In this document: positions 24,401-33,694 of the stretch, in pieces | Layout of the letters: each line of letters opens with the position of its first letter | Numbering within the stretch: position 1 is the first letter of the stretch | Translations under genes and position numbers: made by a program | Source of the DNA: Algibacter sp. L3A6 | GTDB lineage: Bacteria > Bacteroidota > Bacteroidia > Flavobacteriales > Flavobacteriaceae | NCBI RefSeq assembly: GCF_009796825.1 | Contig: NZ_CP047030.1 | Coordinates: 1,339,501-1,403,500, forward strand | Length of the DNA: 64,000 nt | Direction of reading: 5' to 3' | The notes under the pieces: model-generated | Databases searched by the model: none | The model's input: only the letters and a program-made list of their open reading frames with translations | What the model was told of the DNA's origin: nothing

Positions 24401-27109
24401 ATGAAACATTTACACCCTAAATCGATATTATTTTTATTAGTAATTTTTTTCTTTTCTAATTTTGGAAATAGCCAAAATGGGCGAGATTTATGGGGGAAAA
24501 CAGCTCAGAGCAAATCGGCTAACTCCAAAAAACTAGCACGAAAATCTACTCCTAAAAAAGCATTAGAATACAGTTTAAATATTGAAGGGTTAAAAACGTA
24601 TTTAAAAAATGCACCACAACGTGAAACTCAAACCACATCGGATATTATTTTAAGTTTCCCTGTTTCCAACGGAAATTTTGAGGAGTTTAAAATAGAAGAA
24701 GCTTCTGTTTTACACCCAGATCTTCAGGCAAAAATGCCAGACTCTAGAAGTTATATTGGAAAAAGTATTGAAAATCCAGAAAACACCATTCGTTTTAGTA
24801 TAACTCCACAAGGCTTACACACAATGCTTATGTCTGCCGGTCAAAGTACGCAATATATAGACCCTATAAGTTATGGTGAAAACAACTATTTAGTATATAG
24901 TAAAAGTGATTTACCACAATTAGAAGATCACTTTTCTTGTGAAGTTATTAGCAAAGAGATTGCCGGAAAATCTGCAGGAACCAAAGCAACCGCAGTGGCT
25001 TTAAATGATGGATTTATTAGAACTTACCGTATAGCTATTGCGAGCACTATTGAATATTCTGAATTTCATTGGACGGCAGCAGGATTAACTGCTACCGATT
25101 TTGAGGACGATAAAAAAAACGCAGTAATGAATGCTATGATTGTAACCATGACTAGAGTTAATGGTGTTTACGAAAGAGAATTATCCGTCAGCATGCAATT
25201 TGTAGCAGACAATGAGAATCTTATTTTTATTGATTCAGATTCGTTTACTAATGATGATGTCGATGCATTAATAGACGAAAGCCAAATTCAAATCGATAAT
25301 ATTATTGGAGATAGCAATTATGATATTGGTCACACCTTCAGTACCGGATTCGGAGGCTTGGCTCAACTAGGATCTGTATGTATCTCAACTGTAAAAGCTA
25401 GAGGAGTTACGGGCCTAACTTCACCCGTTGGAGATGCTTATGACATCGATTTTGTGGCTCACGAATTAGGGCACCAGTTCGGAGCTCCACACACTTTTAA
25501 TAGTAATCAAAGTAACTGTGAGGGTAGTAACAGAACGTCTACCAGCGCATACGAACCAGGAAGCGGAACAACTATAATGGCATATGCCGGCATTTGTAGC
25601 CCAGACAACGTACAAAGTAATAGTGATGACTATTTTCACATTAATAGCTTACAACTTATTTGGAATCATATAAACAGTACTAATGGCTCGTGTGCAACAG
25701 AAACCACAAGCGGAAACGCCGAGCCAGAAGCTATTGTAGATGGAACAAGTTACACGATACCTAAATCTACACCATATAAACTTTCTGGATCATCAACAGA
25801 TGCCGATGGCATAGCTTCACATACCTACACATGGGAACAATTCGATTTAGGCAGCGCAGGCTTACCTTCTGAAACTAAAAGCACGGGGCCATTAGTACGC
25901 TCTTACCAAGGCACAACAAACTCTACGCGATATATTCCTAACTTAAAAGATTTATCTTATTTTAACGGTTCTACAACTTGGGAAAAACTATCATCCGTTG
26001 CACGCGATATAAACTTTAAACTCACTGTAAGAGATAATGAAACCTATGGCAGAACAGCATCGGCAGATATGACTGTAACAACCACTGCAGCTGCCGGACC
26101 ATTTGTTATAACTTCTCAAAACACAAAGAACGAAAGCTGGACACAAAATACTACACAAACCATTACTTGGGATGTAGCTGGAACAACTGGCAACGGTGTA
26201 AACACCGCAAAAGTAAACATCCTTTTATCTACCGATGGAGGATTAACATACCCAACTACATTAGCATCTAGCGTGGATAACGATGGATCGGAAGATATAA
26301 CGGTACCAAACGTGACAGCACAAAACTGTAGAATATTGATTGAGGCAGACGGCAACATCTTTTTTGCGATAAACACCGAAGATTTTGCTATTGGCTATAC
26401 AGTAACAACAACTTGCTCACAATATACCGCAGCTCCAAACGCGAGCATTCCTGATAATGCAACAGCTTTTGAATATAGCACTATTAATATAAGTCCATCT
26501 ACAACTATAACAGATATTAATGTAGGTGTCGACATTACACACACTTATAAAGGAGATCTACAACTTGGTTTAATAAGCCCTACCAATCAATTTATTGATT
26601 TAATGAAACCACTGTTTTGTACTACAGGAAGTTTAATTATTAAGTTTGATGATAACGCAACTGCTATGGACTGTAATAATACAGTAAGTAACGAAAGCTA
26701 TCAACCTTTAGGAAGCCTTTCTGATTTTAATGGTGAGGACTCTTCTGGAAATTGGACACTTGCTTATGCCGATTTAGCCAATGGTGATACCGGAGTTTTA
26801 AACTCTTGGTTTATTGAAATTTGCGAAACCACTTTAGTACCGCTAAGCGTTACTTCTTTCACGCTAGATGAACTTAAAGTATTCCCTAACCCAAACAATG
26901 GTGAATTCACGCTTAAGTTAGCTGCAGCATCGCAAGAGGTTAATGTTGAAGTCTATGATATTCGCGGACGTAGAATTTACGAACAAGCCTTTGAAGGCAA
27001 CGGTAGCGTTAATGAGAACATTAACTTAAACCATGCGCAATCGGGTATGTATATTTTAAATGTAACCGATGGGTTTAAACAAGCCACGAGGAAGATTATT
27101 ATTGAATAA
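24401..27109 (+). CDS. Secreted reprolysin-like metalloprotease, T9SS type A sorted
   Basis: 902 residues. After a signal peptide (about 1-24, ending GNSQ) lies a propeptide-like region and a zinc-metallopeptidase domain (about 200-430) with the metzincin motif HELGHQFGAPH (about 353-363) and the Met-turn TIMAYAG. Beta-sandwich domains follow (about 440-660), then a P-domain-like region (about 670-800, THTYKGDLQLGLISPT to GNWTLAYADLANGDTG) and a C-terminal type A sorting tail (KVFPNPNNGEF to ATRKIIIE). It should be exported, processed and act on proteins outside the cell. The gene stands alone and ends 9 bases before the convergent pth. Confidence 0.92.
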   Translation: MKHLHPKSILFLLVIFFFSNFGNSQNGRDLWGKTAQSKSANSKKLARKSTPKKALEYSLNIEGLKTYLKNAPQRETQTTSDIILSFPVSNGNFEEFKIEEASVLHPDLQAKMPDSRSYIGKSIENPENTIRFSITPQGLHTMLMSAGQSTQYIDPISYGENNYLVYSKSDLPQLEDHFSCEVISKEIAGKSAGTKATAVALNDGFIRTYRIAIASTIEYSEFHWTAAGLTATDFEDDKKNAVMNAMIVTMTRVNGVYERELSVSMQFVADNENLIFIDSDSFTNDDVDALIDESQIQIDNIIGDSNYDIGHTFSTGFGGLAQLGSVCISTVKARGVTGLTSPVGDAYDIDFVAHELGHQFGAPHTFNSNQSNCEGSNRTSTSAYEPGSGTTIMAYAGICSPDNVQSNSDDYFHINSLQLIWNHINSTNGSCATETTSGNAEPEAIVDGTSYTIPKSTPYKLSGSSTDADGIASHTYTWEQFDLGSAGLPSETKSTGPLVRSYQGTTNSTRYIPNLKDLSYFNGSTTWEKLSSVARDINFKLTVRDNETYGRTASADMTVTTTAAAGPFVITSQNTKNESWTQNTTQTITWDVAGTTGNGVNTAKVNILLSTDGGLTYPTTLASSVDNDGSEDITVPNVTAQNCRILIEADGNIFFAINTEDFAIGYTVTTTCSQYTAAPNASIPDNATAFEYSTINISPSTTITDINVGVDITHTYKGDLQLGLISPTNQFIDLMKPLFCTTGSLIIKFDDNATAMDCNNTVSNESYQPLGSLSDFNGEDSSGNWTLAYADLANGDTGVLNSWFIEICETTLVPLSVTSFTLDELKVFPNPNNGEFTLKLAAASQEVNVEVYDIRGRRIYEQAFEGNGSVNENINLNHAQSGMYILNVTDGFKQATRKIIIE

Positions 27110-27118
27110 ATAACTAAT

Positions 27119-27745
27119 TTACTTACCGTTAAAACTATTCATGGTATTGCTCATTCCTGCTAAACCGAAAGATTTAATAAGCTCTACCGACTTGTTTAAA
27201 CGCTCTTTCATAGTCTTGTTTTCCTCTTCGCTCCACTCGCCAAGAACATAATCGATTTGTTTACCTTTACTGAAGGCATCACTAATCCCGAAACGGAATC
27301 TGTTATATTTTGTAGTGTTTAATGTGCTTTGGATATCTTTTAACCCGTTGTGGCCACCATCGCTACCTTTTGCTTTTACACGAATACTACCAAAGGGTAA
27401 ATTAAGATCATCGGTAATTACTAATAGATTTTCTAAAGGAATTTTTTCTTTGGTAAGCCAATATTGTACCGCTTTACCGCTTAAATTCATGTAGGTACTT
27501 GGCTTTAGTAAAATAAAGGTACGTCCTTTTAATTTATAGGTTGTAAGGTCTCCTAATTTCTGTGTAGTAAAGGTTAAATCTTCTTGAGCTGCTAAGTGAT
27601 CTAATACTTTAAAACCAATATTATGGCGGGTATTTGCATACTCTGCTCCAATGTTTCCTAAACCAACTATTAAATATTTTTTCATAGGATTTTGCGCTTC
27701 TATGTTATTTTCTTTTCTAAATATTTTTAATAAAAACTGCCACAT
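27119..27745 (-). CDS. pth: Peptidyl-tRNA hydrolase
   Basis: The frame is open from 27784, but the ATG at 27745 (MWQFLLKIF) matches the usual start in Flavobacteria; an inner ATG before KKYLIVGLGN is a further option. The 208 residues contain the Pth core: GLGNIGAEYANTRHNIGF with the catalytic histidine (the H of TRHN), KPSTYMNLSG, DDLNLPFG and GSDGGHNGLKDI. It releases peptides stuck on tRNA. It is the last of prs-rplY-pth, separated from rplY by repeat copy B. Confidence 0.95.
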   Translation of the reverse strand: MWQFLLKIFRKENNIEAQNPMKKYLIVGLGNIGAEYANTRHNIGFKVLDHLAAQEDLTFTTQKLGDLTTYKLKGRTFILLKPSTYMNLSGKAVQYWLTKEKIPLENLLVITDDLNLPFGSIRVKAKGSDGGHNGLKDIQSTLNTTKYNRFRFGISDAFSKGKQIDYVLGEWSEEENKTMKERLNKSVELIKSFGLAGMSNTMNSFNGK

Positions 27746-27825
27746 TTTATTGTTTTCTTTTAAACAAACATAACCAATACACACCTAACTTATCGTGCCT
27801 AACTATTGTTAATAAGTTTGCCTTT

Positions 27826-27923
27826 GCGTTAGGGATTACAGTGAAAAGCCCACAGCTTTACCAATGGTAATTGGTGGAGCGAGGACTTGCAGCGTAAAGC
27901 CCGACCCTTTTCGGGTAACGCCC
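27826..27923 (-). repeat. Dispersed intergenic repeat, copy B (98 bp, reverse orientation)
   Basis: On the minus strand it begins GGGCGTTACCCG, continues AAAAGGGTCGGGCTTTACGCT and ends GTAATCCCTAACGC. The centre carries its own palindromic stem (ACCAATTACCATTGGT). It lies between pth and rplY, just behind the rplY terminator. The insert between the conserved ends is unrelated to that in copy A. Confidence 0.8.
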
Positions 27924-27945
27924 AAATTATTATTTTGTGTAAAAA

Positions 27946-27980
27946 TAAAAAAGCATCCTGAATTAACAGAATGCTTTTTA
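27946..27980 (-). terminator. Terminator behind rplY
   Basis: On the minus strand AAAAAGCATTCTG pairs with CAGGATGCTTTTTT (one mismatch) followed by a T-run. It lies about 22 bases after the rplY stop, which means pth beyond it probably needs read-through or its own promoter. Confidence 0.75.
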
Positions 27981-28001
27981 GTATTTTGAAGTGAATATGT
28001 T

Positions 28002-28616
28002 CTATTCTTGAGTTGCTTCTGCTGCTGGAGCTTCTGCACCTTCTTCTTCTTCGTCATCTTCAACAACTGCTGTTCTAGAAGTTTTAATTTGACATACAAC
28101 TGTGTTATCAGTATGTAAGAAAGTATATTTTTCGTTTGCTAATTCGCTAACGGCAACTTTATCACCAATTTTTAATGGAGTAATATCTACTTCAATAAAA
28201 TCAGGAAGGTTTGCTGGAAGCGCTTTAACACGTAATTTACGGTTGTTTCTACGTAAGATACCACCATTTTTAACACCTTTTGAGTTTCCTACTAAGTTTA
28301 CAGGAATATCTAAAGCGATTTCTTTGTCTTCGAATAACTGGTAGAAATCTACGTGTAAGATATTGTCTGTTACTGGGTGAAATTGAATATCTTGTAGTAC
28401 TGCACTAAAAGTTTCACCACCTTCTAAATTAATCACAACTGTATGCGCATTAGGCGTGTATACTAGTTTTGAGAAGGCTAATTCTGCTGCTGCAAAATGT
28501 ACTGGTTTGTCTCCTCCGTATAATACGCAAGGAACCTGACCAGCATTACGTAAGGCTTTTGCTGCTTTTTTGCCTACGCTTTCTCTTTGAGATCCGTTGA
28601 TTGTAATTGATTTCAT
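28002..28616 (-). CDS. rplY: 50S ribosomal protein L25 / Ctc family
   Basis: 204 residues: an N-terminal 5S rRNA-binding L25 domain (about 1-95, SITINGSQRESVGKKAAKALRNAGQVPCVLYGG) and the longer Ctc-type beta domain (about 100-180), then an acidic, alanine-rich tail. It binds 5S rRNA in the large ribosomal subunit. It lies 56 bases downstream of prs in the same direction, the usual neighbourhood. Confidence 0.95.
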   Translation of the reverse strand: MKSITINGSQRESVGKKAAKALRNAGQVPCVLYGGDKPVHFAAAELAFSKLVYTPNAHTVVINLEGGETFSAVLQDIQFHPVTDNILHVDFYQLFEDKEIALDIPVNLVGNSKGVKNGGILRRNNRKLRVKALPANLPDFIEVDITPLKIGDKVAVSELANEKYTFLHTDNTVVCQIKTSRTAVVEDDEEEEGAEAPAAEATQE

Positions 28617-28672
28617 TTTTAATATATATATTTAATTAATACTCTAATTTGTGTTTTCCTTTTCAGAAAAAA

Positions 28673-29614
28673 TTACATTACAAAACTTGAACTGATAGAC
28701 GTATTGTTGTGTACCTTATCCATAACTTGAGCAAATAAATCTGCGCAACTTAATACACGAATTTTGTCGCTTAATGGTTTTACCGGAATAGAATCGGTTA
28801 CAATAAGTTCTTCTAATTTTGAGTTTTCTAATTTCTTGTACGCATCACCAGATAAAATTGGGTGTGTACAAATAGCTCTAACGCTCAATGCGCCACGCTC
28901 CATCATTAAATCGGCTGCTTTTGCTAGTGTTCCGGCTGTATCAACCATATCATCTACCAATACAACGTTTTTACCTGTTACGTCACCAATAAGTTCCATG
29001 TGTGAAATTACATTGGCTTTTGCGCGTTGTTTATAACAAATTACTACATCACTTTTTAACGCTTTAGAATAGGCATAAGCTCTTTTAGAACCTCCCATAT
29101 CTGGCGATGCAATGGTTAAATTTGGTAAATTTAAACTGCGTAAGTATGGTAAAAATATAGTAGATGCAAAAAGGTGATCTACTGGTTTTTCGAAAAAACC
29201 TTGTATTTGATCAGCATGTAAATCCATAGTGATTATACGTGTTGCACCTGCTGCTTCTAACATTTTCGCTACCAATTTTGCCGCAATTGGCACTCTTGGT
29301 TTGTCTTTTCTGTCTTGTCTTGCCCAACCAAAGTATGGTAAAACTGCTGTAATATGTCTTGCTGATGCTCGTTTTGCAGCATCAATCATTAACAACATTT
29401 CCATTAAGTTTTCTGGACCAGGGTTTGTTGAACCTATGATAAATATACGTGCTCCACGTATAGACTCCTCGTAAGACGGTTGGAATTCTCCATCGCTATA
29501 AGTTGAGGTAATTACTTTACCTAGTTTAGCTCCGTATGCTTTAGCGATTTTCTCGCCAAGGACTTTACTTTGAGTACACGCAAAAATTTTAGCTTCTGTT
29601 ACTACTATGGGCAT
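28673..29614 (-). CDS. prs: Ribose-phosphate pyrophosphokinase
   Basis: 313 residues of the class I PRPP synthetase: ATP-binding PYFGWARQDRK, the metal-binding DLHADQIQGFF motif, and the PRPP loop VDDMVDTAGTL. It makes PRPP from ribose 5-phosphate and ATP for nucleotide, histidine and tryptophan synthesis. A perfect -7 box lies about 54 bases upstream and a short palindrome (CTTGTTTTAAACAAG, 29650-29664) lies in the 5' leader. It starts the prs-rplY-pth group. Confidence 0.97.
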   Translation of the reverse strand: MPIVVTEAKIFACTQSKVLGEKIAKAYGAKLGKVITSTYSDGEFQPSYEESIRGARIFIIGSTNPGPENLMEMLLMIDAAKRASARHITAVLPYFGWARQDRKDKPRVPIAAKLVAKMLEAAGATRIITMDLHADQIQGFFEKPVDHLFASTIFLPYLRSLNLPNLTIASPDMGGSKRAYAYSKALKSDVVICYKQRAKANVISHMELIGDVTGKNVVLVDDMVDTAGTLAKAADLMMERGALSVRAICTHPILSGDAYKKLENSKLEELIVTDSIPVKPLSDKIRVLSCADLFAQVMDKVHNNTSISSSFVM

Positions 29615-29667
29615 GGTTAATGTGTTGTTTTATAGGGATAAAAACATCTCTTGTTTTAAACAAGCTG

Positions 29668-29675
29668 CAAATTTA
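29668..29675 (-). promoter_or_regulatory. TAnnTTTG -7 box (TAAATTTG) before prs
   Basis: A perfect minus-strand match 54 bases before the prs ATG; the leader between carries the small palindrome at 29650-29664. Confidence 0.5.
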
Positions 29676-29741
29676 TGGATTTATTTTTACCTAAAATGTA
29701 TATTGATGCGTATTTTTTGAGTTATATATCGAAAAAATCTA

Positions 29742-29749
29742 TATTTTTG
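29742..29749 (+). promoter_or_regulatory. Promoter of tRNA-Leu (TATTTTTG, upstream TTTG)
   Basis: TATTTTTG lies 12 bases before the tRNA 5' end, with TTTG at 29716-29719, spaced 22 bases. Both boxes fit the Bacteroidota sigma-A type, with a slightly long spacer. Confidence 0.5.
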
Positions 29750-29760
29750 CTGCTCCAAAT

Positions 29761-29840
29761 GCTCAAGTGGTGGAATTGGTAGACACGTCGGATTCAAAAT
29801 CCGATTCTTCGGAGTGCGGGTTCGATTCCCGCCTTGAGTA
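29761..29840 (+). tRNA. tRNA-Leu (anticodon CAA)
   Basis: Acceptor arms GCTCAAG and CTTGAGT pair with one G-T pair, and the discriminator is A. The anticodon stem TCGGA/TCCGA holds the loop TTCAAAA, anticodon CAA, reading UUG. A variable arm with a TTCG loop (about 29803-29815) and the T-arm GCGGG-TTCGATT-CCCGC follow. The variable arm marks a class II tRNA, as expected for leucine. CCA is not encoded. A terminator follows. Confidence 0.95.
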
Positions 29841-29849
29841 CTTCTTAAT

Positions 29850-29888
29850 ACCGTAAACAACTTAATTTTAGTTTTTTACGGTTTTTTT
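29850..29888 (+). terminator. Terminator behind tRNA-Leu
   Basis: CCGTAAA pairs with TTTACGG across a 15-base AT-rich loop and is followed by seven T. Confidence 0.8.
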
Positions 29889-29935
29889 ATGCCAATATTT
29901 TGCCGAAAAAACAAGAAAACTTCAATTACCTTAAA

Positions 29936-30385
29936 TTAAAAAAGTTTAGACGCCTTTATAATAGAATTCCCTAAGCGTTTATAAGTTACCTCAGTTCCAT
30001 TTGCACAAAAATGATAAACCGCTTTCTTTTTTTGCTCAGAAAAAGATAATAAAAAAACATCGTCTACCGAGCAGTTTTGATCTTTAGCAACTTTCTTTTT
30101 CACATATCTCATAGAGGAACGACCGCGTTTTAATTGCGATTGAATTTTACCATCCAACTTAGGCTCTAAGTAACCTGCTTCTAGATTACATCCGTTTTTA
30201 CCTGCTGATTTAAGCGATTCGATTAGAGCAGTTTGTGATTCTGAATCTACAGCATCAAGATACTCCCAAGTATAATCGTTTTTAAGAAACACACGGCGTC
30301 CGTCCTCGGTTTTTACAATTTGACCGGTTTGCGAGAAACCAAAAGATGATACAAGTAAAAAGAAGAACAGAGCAAGGATTTTCAT
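29936..30385 (-). CDS. Secreted DUF3157-like protein
   Basis: 149 residues with a signal peptide (about 1-18, MKILALFFFLLVSSFGFSQ). The mature start TGQIVKTEDGRRVFLKNDYTWEY resembles the short motif at the front of DUF3157 family proteins found in Bacteroidota and Vibrio. Two cysteines (about 86 and 105) and a third (about 127) may be paired. Function unknown. It is transcribed alone; repeat copy C lies about 100 bases upstream. Confidence 0.7.
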   Translation of the reverse strand: MKILALFFFLLVSSFGFSQTGQIVKTEDGRRVFLKNDYTWEYLDAVDSESQTALIESLKSAGKNGCNLEAGYLEPKLDGKIQSQLKRGRSSMRYVKKKVAKDQNCSVDDVFLLSFSEQKKKAVYHFCANGTEVTYKRLGNSIIKASKLF

Positions 30386-30489
30386 AAAATAGATATTGTA
30401 ATTATAGTATTCAAAAATACAGCTTTCAAACCAAAAGACAGAAACAATAATATCAATTTAAAAACAGATTTTTATTTATCCTATTTATA

Positions 30490-30576
30490 GCGTTACCCAA
30501 AAAGGGTCGGGCTTTCCGCTAAAAGTTTTGGCTCGATGCTCGCCTCGCCAAAAGCTACCGCTGCAATCCCTAACGC
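30490..30576 (+). repeat. Dispersed intergenic repeat, copy C (87 bp)
   Basis: GCGTTACCCAAA, AAAGGGTCGGGCTTTCCGCT, and the 3' end GCAATCCCTAACGC match copies A, B and D. The centre is an imperfect stem (AAAAGTTTTGGC, GCCAAAAGCT). It lies between the DUF3157-like gene and bioB. Confidence 0.8.
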
Positions 30577-30654
30577 GAAAAAAGCCCGCTAATAACACCT
30601 TCAACATGCTATCAACAGACTTTATTTATAAAATTTATCCTCTAAAAAAGAGCG

Positions 30655-31749
30655 CTACTTAATCAATTTTCCTTTTTCTTTAGCCAATTCGTTACGTTCA
30701 ATTTTATGCTCTGGGCGTGTCCATTTTGGTTTCTCACCTAAAGATTCAAATTCAGAATCGGTTGCTTCTACAGTTTGTGGTTGTACTTTTTTGGTAAAAG
30801 GTTTTTGAGGATTCAATCCTAATAACTCAAACATTTTCATGTCTTCATTAACATCAGGATTTGGTGTGGTTAATAATTTATCGCCAGCAAAAATAGAGTT
30901 TGCACCAGCAAAAAAGCACATAGCTTGTCCTTCTCTACTCATTTGCGTTCTACCTGCACTTAAACGCACTTGGGTTTCTGGCATAACAATTCTAGTGGTT
31001 GCTACCATCCTAATCATTTCCCAAATAGAAACTGGTTTCTCATCTTCAAGCGGTGTGCCTTCTACAGCAACAAGTGCATTAATTGGTGTAGATTCTGGTT
31101 GCGGATTTAATGTAGAAAGCGCAACAAGCATACCTGCTCGATCTTTAATATCTTCTCCCATACCAATAATACCACCGCTACAAACGGTAACATTGGTTTT
31201 GCGCACATTATCAATAGTATCTAATCGATCTTGGTAACCACGCGTAGATATTACTTCTTTATAATATTCCTCAGAAGAATCTAAATTATGGTTATACGCA
31301 TACAAACCTGCTTCTGCCAAACGTTGCGCTTGGTTTTCGGTAATCATACCTAAAGTACAACAAACCTCCATGTCGAGTTTATTAATGGTACGTACCATTT
31401 CTAAAACGTTATCAAACTCTTCACCATCTTTTACATTGCGCCATGCCGCTCCCATACAAACACGAGAACTTCCACTTGCCTTAGCACGCAGAGCCTGTGC
31501 TTTAACTTGTGGCACAGACATTAAATCATTTCCTTCAACATTGGTATGATATCGAGCTGCTTGCGGACAATACCCACAATCTTCACTACAACCACCGGTT
31601 TTTATAGAAAGTAAAGTTGATACTTGCACCACATTAGGATCATGATTTACTCGATGTACTGTTGCTGCTTCGTAAAGCAACTCCATTAATGGCTTGTTGT
31701 AAATATCTAGAATTTCTTCTTTGGTCCAATTGTGTTTTGTATCGCTCAT
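30655..31749 (-). CDS. bioB: Biotin synthase
   Basis: The ATG at 31749 (MSDTKHNWTKEE) was chosen; GTG 31767 and ATG 31758 are alternatives. The 364 residues form a radical-SAM TIM barrel with the Fe-S motif CSEDCGYC (CxxxCxxC, near 55), the SAM-binding GGII region and the conserved cysteines and arginine near 95-100, 130, 190 and 260 that hold the second [2Fe-2S] cluster. It inserts sulfur into dethiobiotin. It follows a TonB receptor by about 40 bases, which suggests one transcript. Confidence 0.96.
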   Translation of the reverse strand: MSDTKHNWTKEEILDIYNKPLMELLYEAATVHRVNHDPNVVQVSTLLSIKTGGCSEDCGYCPQAARYHTNVEGNDLMSVPQVKAQALRAKASGSSRVCMGAAWRNVKDGEEFDNVLEMVRTINKLDMEVCCTLGMITENQAQRLAEAGLYAYNHNLDSSEEYYKEVISTRGYQDRLDTIDNVRKTNVTVCSGGIIGMGEDIKDRAGMLVALSTLNPQPESTPINALVAVEGTPLEDEKPVSIWEMIRMVATTRIVMPETQVRLSAGRTQMSREGQAMCFFAGANSIFAGDKLLTTPNPDVNEDMKMFELLGLNPQKPFTKKVQPQTVEATDSEFESLGEKPKWTRPEHKIERNELAKEKGKLIK

Positions 31750-31788
31750 AGATTCCATTTTTTTCACTCTATCACAGAAAACGTTTAA

Positions 31789-33609
31789 TTAATTTAAACT
31801 ATATCGCATACCAAATAAGATGTTTTTTGGTGGCATAGGTACAAAACCAGCTTCAATATAATCGGCATTAAATATATTATTCGCTGTAACAGTAAACTCT
31901 AATTGCTTTACATTAACAACTAAAGATGCATCCCAAACATTATAGCTATCACCAGTGGTACGTTGTGCATGTTTGTAAATAATATTATGACTTACATTTT
32001 TTAATAATTGCGTGCTTAAACGTGTTGTAAAATGATGCTTTAAGGTATTTAAAGAATAGCGCGATAATTCTTTATTCTGATTTAAAATGTCATCTTCTAA
32101 AAAATTATAACCCACAGCCAGTGTTTGATTAAACGTATTTAATTTAAAATTATAAGCGGCATCAACCTCAACGCCCTTAGTGTTTACATCTGTAATATTG
32201 GTTGCTGTATAAATAGCTTCTGTAGTGTTTGGACGAATAAAATCAATTAGATTTTGTGCGTCTCTATTATAAATTGCCACAGAACCAGAAAACCTTGGTG
32301 AAAAATATTTAATTCCAATTTCTTGTGCAAAAGCTTCTTCAACCTCTAAATCTGGATTTCCAGCTGTACTTGGATCATTGTAAAACAAATCGGTATACGT
32401 CGGTATTCTATAAGTATAACCAATGTTACCATAAGCCTTTACGGCATCACTTATTTTGTAGCCAACATCTAAACCAGGGAAGGCATAAAAATCGAAATCT
32501 GAAAAATAAGTAACAGCAACACCAGGCGTAATATCTAGTTTATCATCAAGAACTTTGAATTTGTGTTCCAAAAACAAGGTCGTCATAAATCGATCGCGAT
32601 CTCCTAAATTATTACTAGTAATAAAATCTTCAGACATATCGATTCCAAAACCTGTAATACCAGCTTTTGATCTATAAGACCCGTTAACCTCAGCTCCTAT
32701 TTTATTAGAAATATGTAAATTTCTATAAACCGTTGGATCATTACGTAAATACACATATTCATCTTGGTTTCGTTTCCAGTAAATACGTGGTTTAATTGTT
32801 AAGTTTTCAGTTTTAAACTGTGTAGAAAACGCAATTAAGCTGTTTTGAGTTTCTTCATATTGATCAGTTCCACTTTCTCTTGCATAAAAACCATTAGCAC
32901 CAAACTTTCTCTCTTGAAAAGTAGCGATCATTTCAATAGCTTTTTTGTCTTTATTGAATACACTTTTTACAAAAAAGTTACTATTATCGTAATCGGTATT
33001 GTATCGATAACCAGCCGAAGACATTTTGTCGACATGCACAATATGCGATGAATTCTCTAAATCTGTAGCAATAGTAACACCAGCGTTTAACTGACCAAAC
33101 GAACCTGTTTCCGCTTTAACAGAAACCGTATTGTTTAATTCTTTTTTAGTAACAATATTAATAGCACCGTTAAAAGCATTTTGCCCAAATATACGGGCAG
33201 CAGGACCTTTAATAATTTCAATACGCTCAATAACCTCTATTGGTAAAGCGGCATTCATGGTGTGATGCCCTGTTTGTACATCATTCATTTTAACACCATC
33301 TATAAGTAAAAGCGTTTGATCAAAACTTCCGCCTCTAATGTATAAATCGGCCTGACTTCCACCAGTACCACGACGCCTTACATCTATACCAGCCACTTGT
33401 TGCAATAAATCGGCTATGTTATTGGCAGCACTATTTTTAATAGCTTCCGCTGAAATAATATTTATAGTTCTTGAGTTTTCCTTAAAAGGAAGGTTTATTC
33501 TTGTCGACGCTACAACTATAGTATCTAAGTCTTGTTTTTGTTGCTCTTGTTGTGCATGCGAGATAAATGTGCACATAATAAAAGCAGTTAAAGCGAATGT
33601 AGTTTTCAT
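31789..33609 (-). CDS. TonB-dependent receptor next to bioB and a MocR regulator
   Basis: ATG 33609 begins a signal peptide (MKTTFALTAFIMCTFISHAQ) and was preferred to the longer frame from 33753. The 606 residues have a TonB box-like start (DTIVVAS), a plug (about 45-150, ending GPAARIFGQNAFNGAINIV) and a 22-stranded barrel ending in NILFGMRYSLN. The plug resembles BtuB/cobalamin-type receptors. The ligand is unknown. It precedes bioB and diverges from the MocR gene at 33680, so a vitamin- or cofactor-related ligand is a fair guess, not proven. Confidence 0.9.
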   Translation of the reverse strand: MKTTFALTAFIMCTFISHAQQEQQKQDLDTIVVASTRINLPFKENSRTINIISAEAIKNSAANNIADLLQQVAGIDVRRRGTGGSQADLYIRGGSFDQTLLLIDGVKMNDVQTGHHTMNAALPIEVIERIEIIKGPAARIFGQNAFNGAINIVTKKELNNTVSVKAETGSFGQLNAGVTIATDLENSSHIVHVDKMSSAGYRYNTDYDNSNFFVKSVFNKDKKAIEMIATFQERKFGANGFYARESGTDQYEETQNSLIAFSTQFKTENLTIKPRIYWKRNQDEYVYLRNDPTVYRNLHISNKIGAEVNGSYRSKAGITGFGIDMSEDFITSNNLGDRDRFMTTLFLEHKFKVLDDKLDITPGVAVTYFSDFDFYAFPGLDVGYKISDAVKAYGNIGYTYRIPTYTDLFYNDPSTAGNPDLEVEEAFAQEIGIKYFSPRFSGSVAIYNRDAQNLIDFIRPNTTEAIYTATNITDVNTKGVEVDAAYNFKLNTFNQTLAVGYNFLEDDILNQNKELSRYSLNTLKHHFTTRLSTQLLKNVSHNIIYKHAQRTTGDSYNVWDASLVVNVKQLEFTVTANNIFNADYIEAGFVPMPPKNILFGMRYSLN

Positions 33610-33640
33610 AAAAGTTTTGTTTATAACGCTGCAAAAGTCG

Positions 33641-33694
33641 TAACTTTCCGGACGAGTTAAGTAGTCCAGTTTTAAAACAATGAATAGTCCGGTT
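33641..33694. promoter_or_regulatory. MocR-type operator region with three GTCC[A/G]G sites
   Basis: GTCCGG on the minus strand at 33648-33653, GTCCAG on the plus strand at 33664-33669 and GTCCGG again at 33687-33692, the last inside the first codons of the regulator. The plus-strand direct repeats TAGTCCAGTT and TAGTCCGGTT are 23 bp apart, about two helix turns. The sites overlap a TAACTTTC -7-like box of the regulator gene. MocR/TauR-type factors are known to bind CTGGAC-like repeats, which these match. Confidence 0.6.

Noticed and set aside
27836..28099. Minus-strand 87-codon ORF between pth and rplY
   Set aside because: It runs out of frame through the rplY 3' end, terminator and repeat copy B; low-complexity K/Q/L sequence without coding character.
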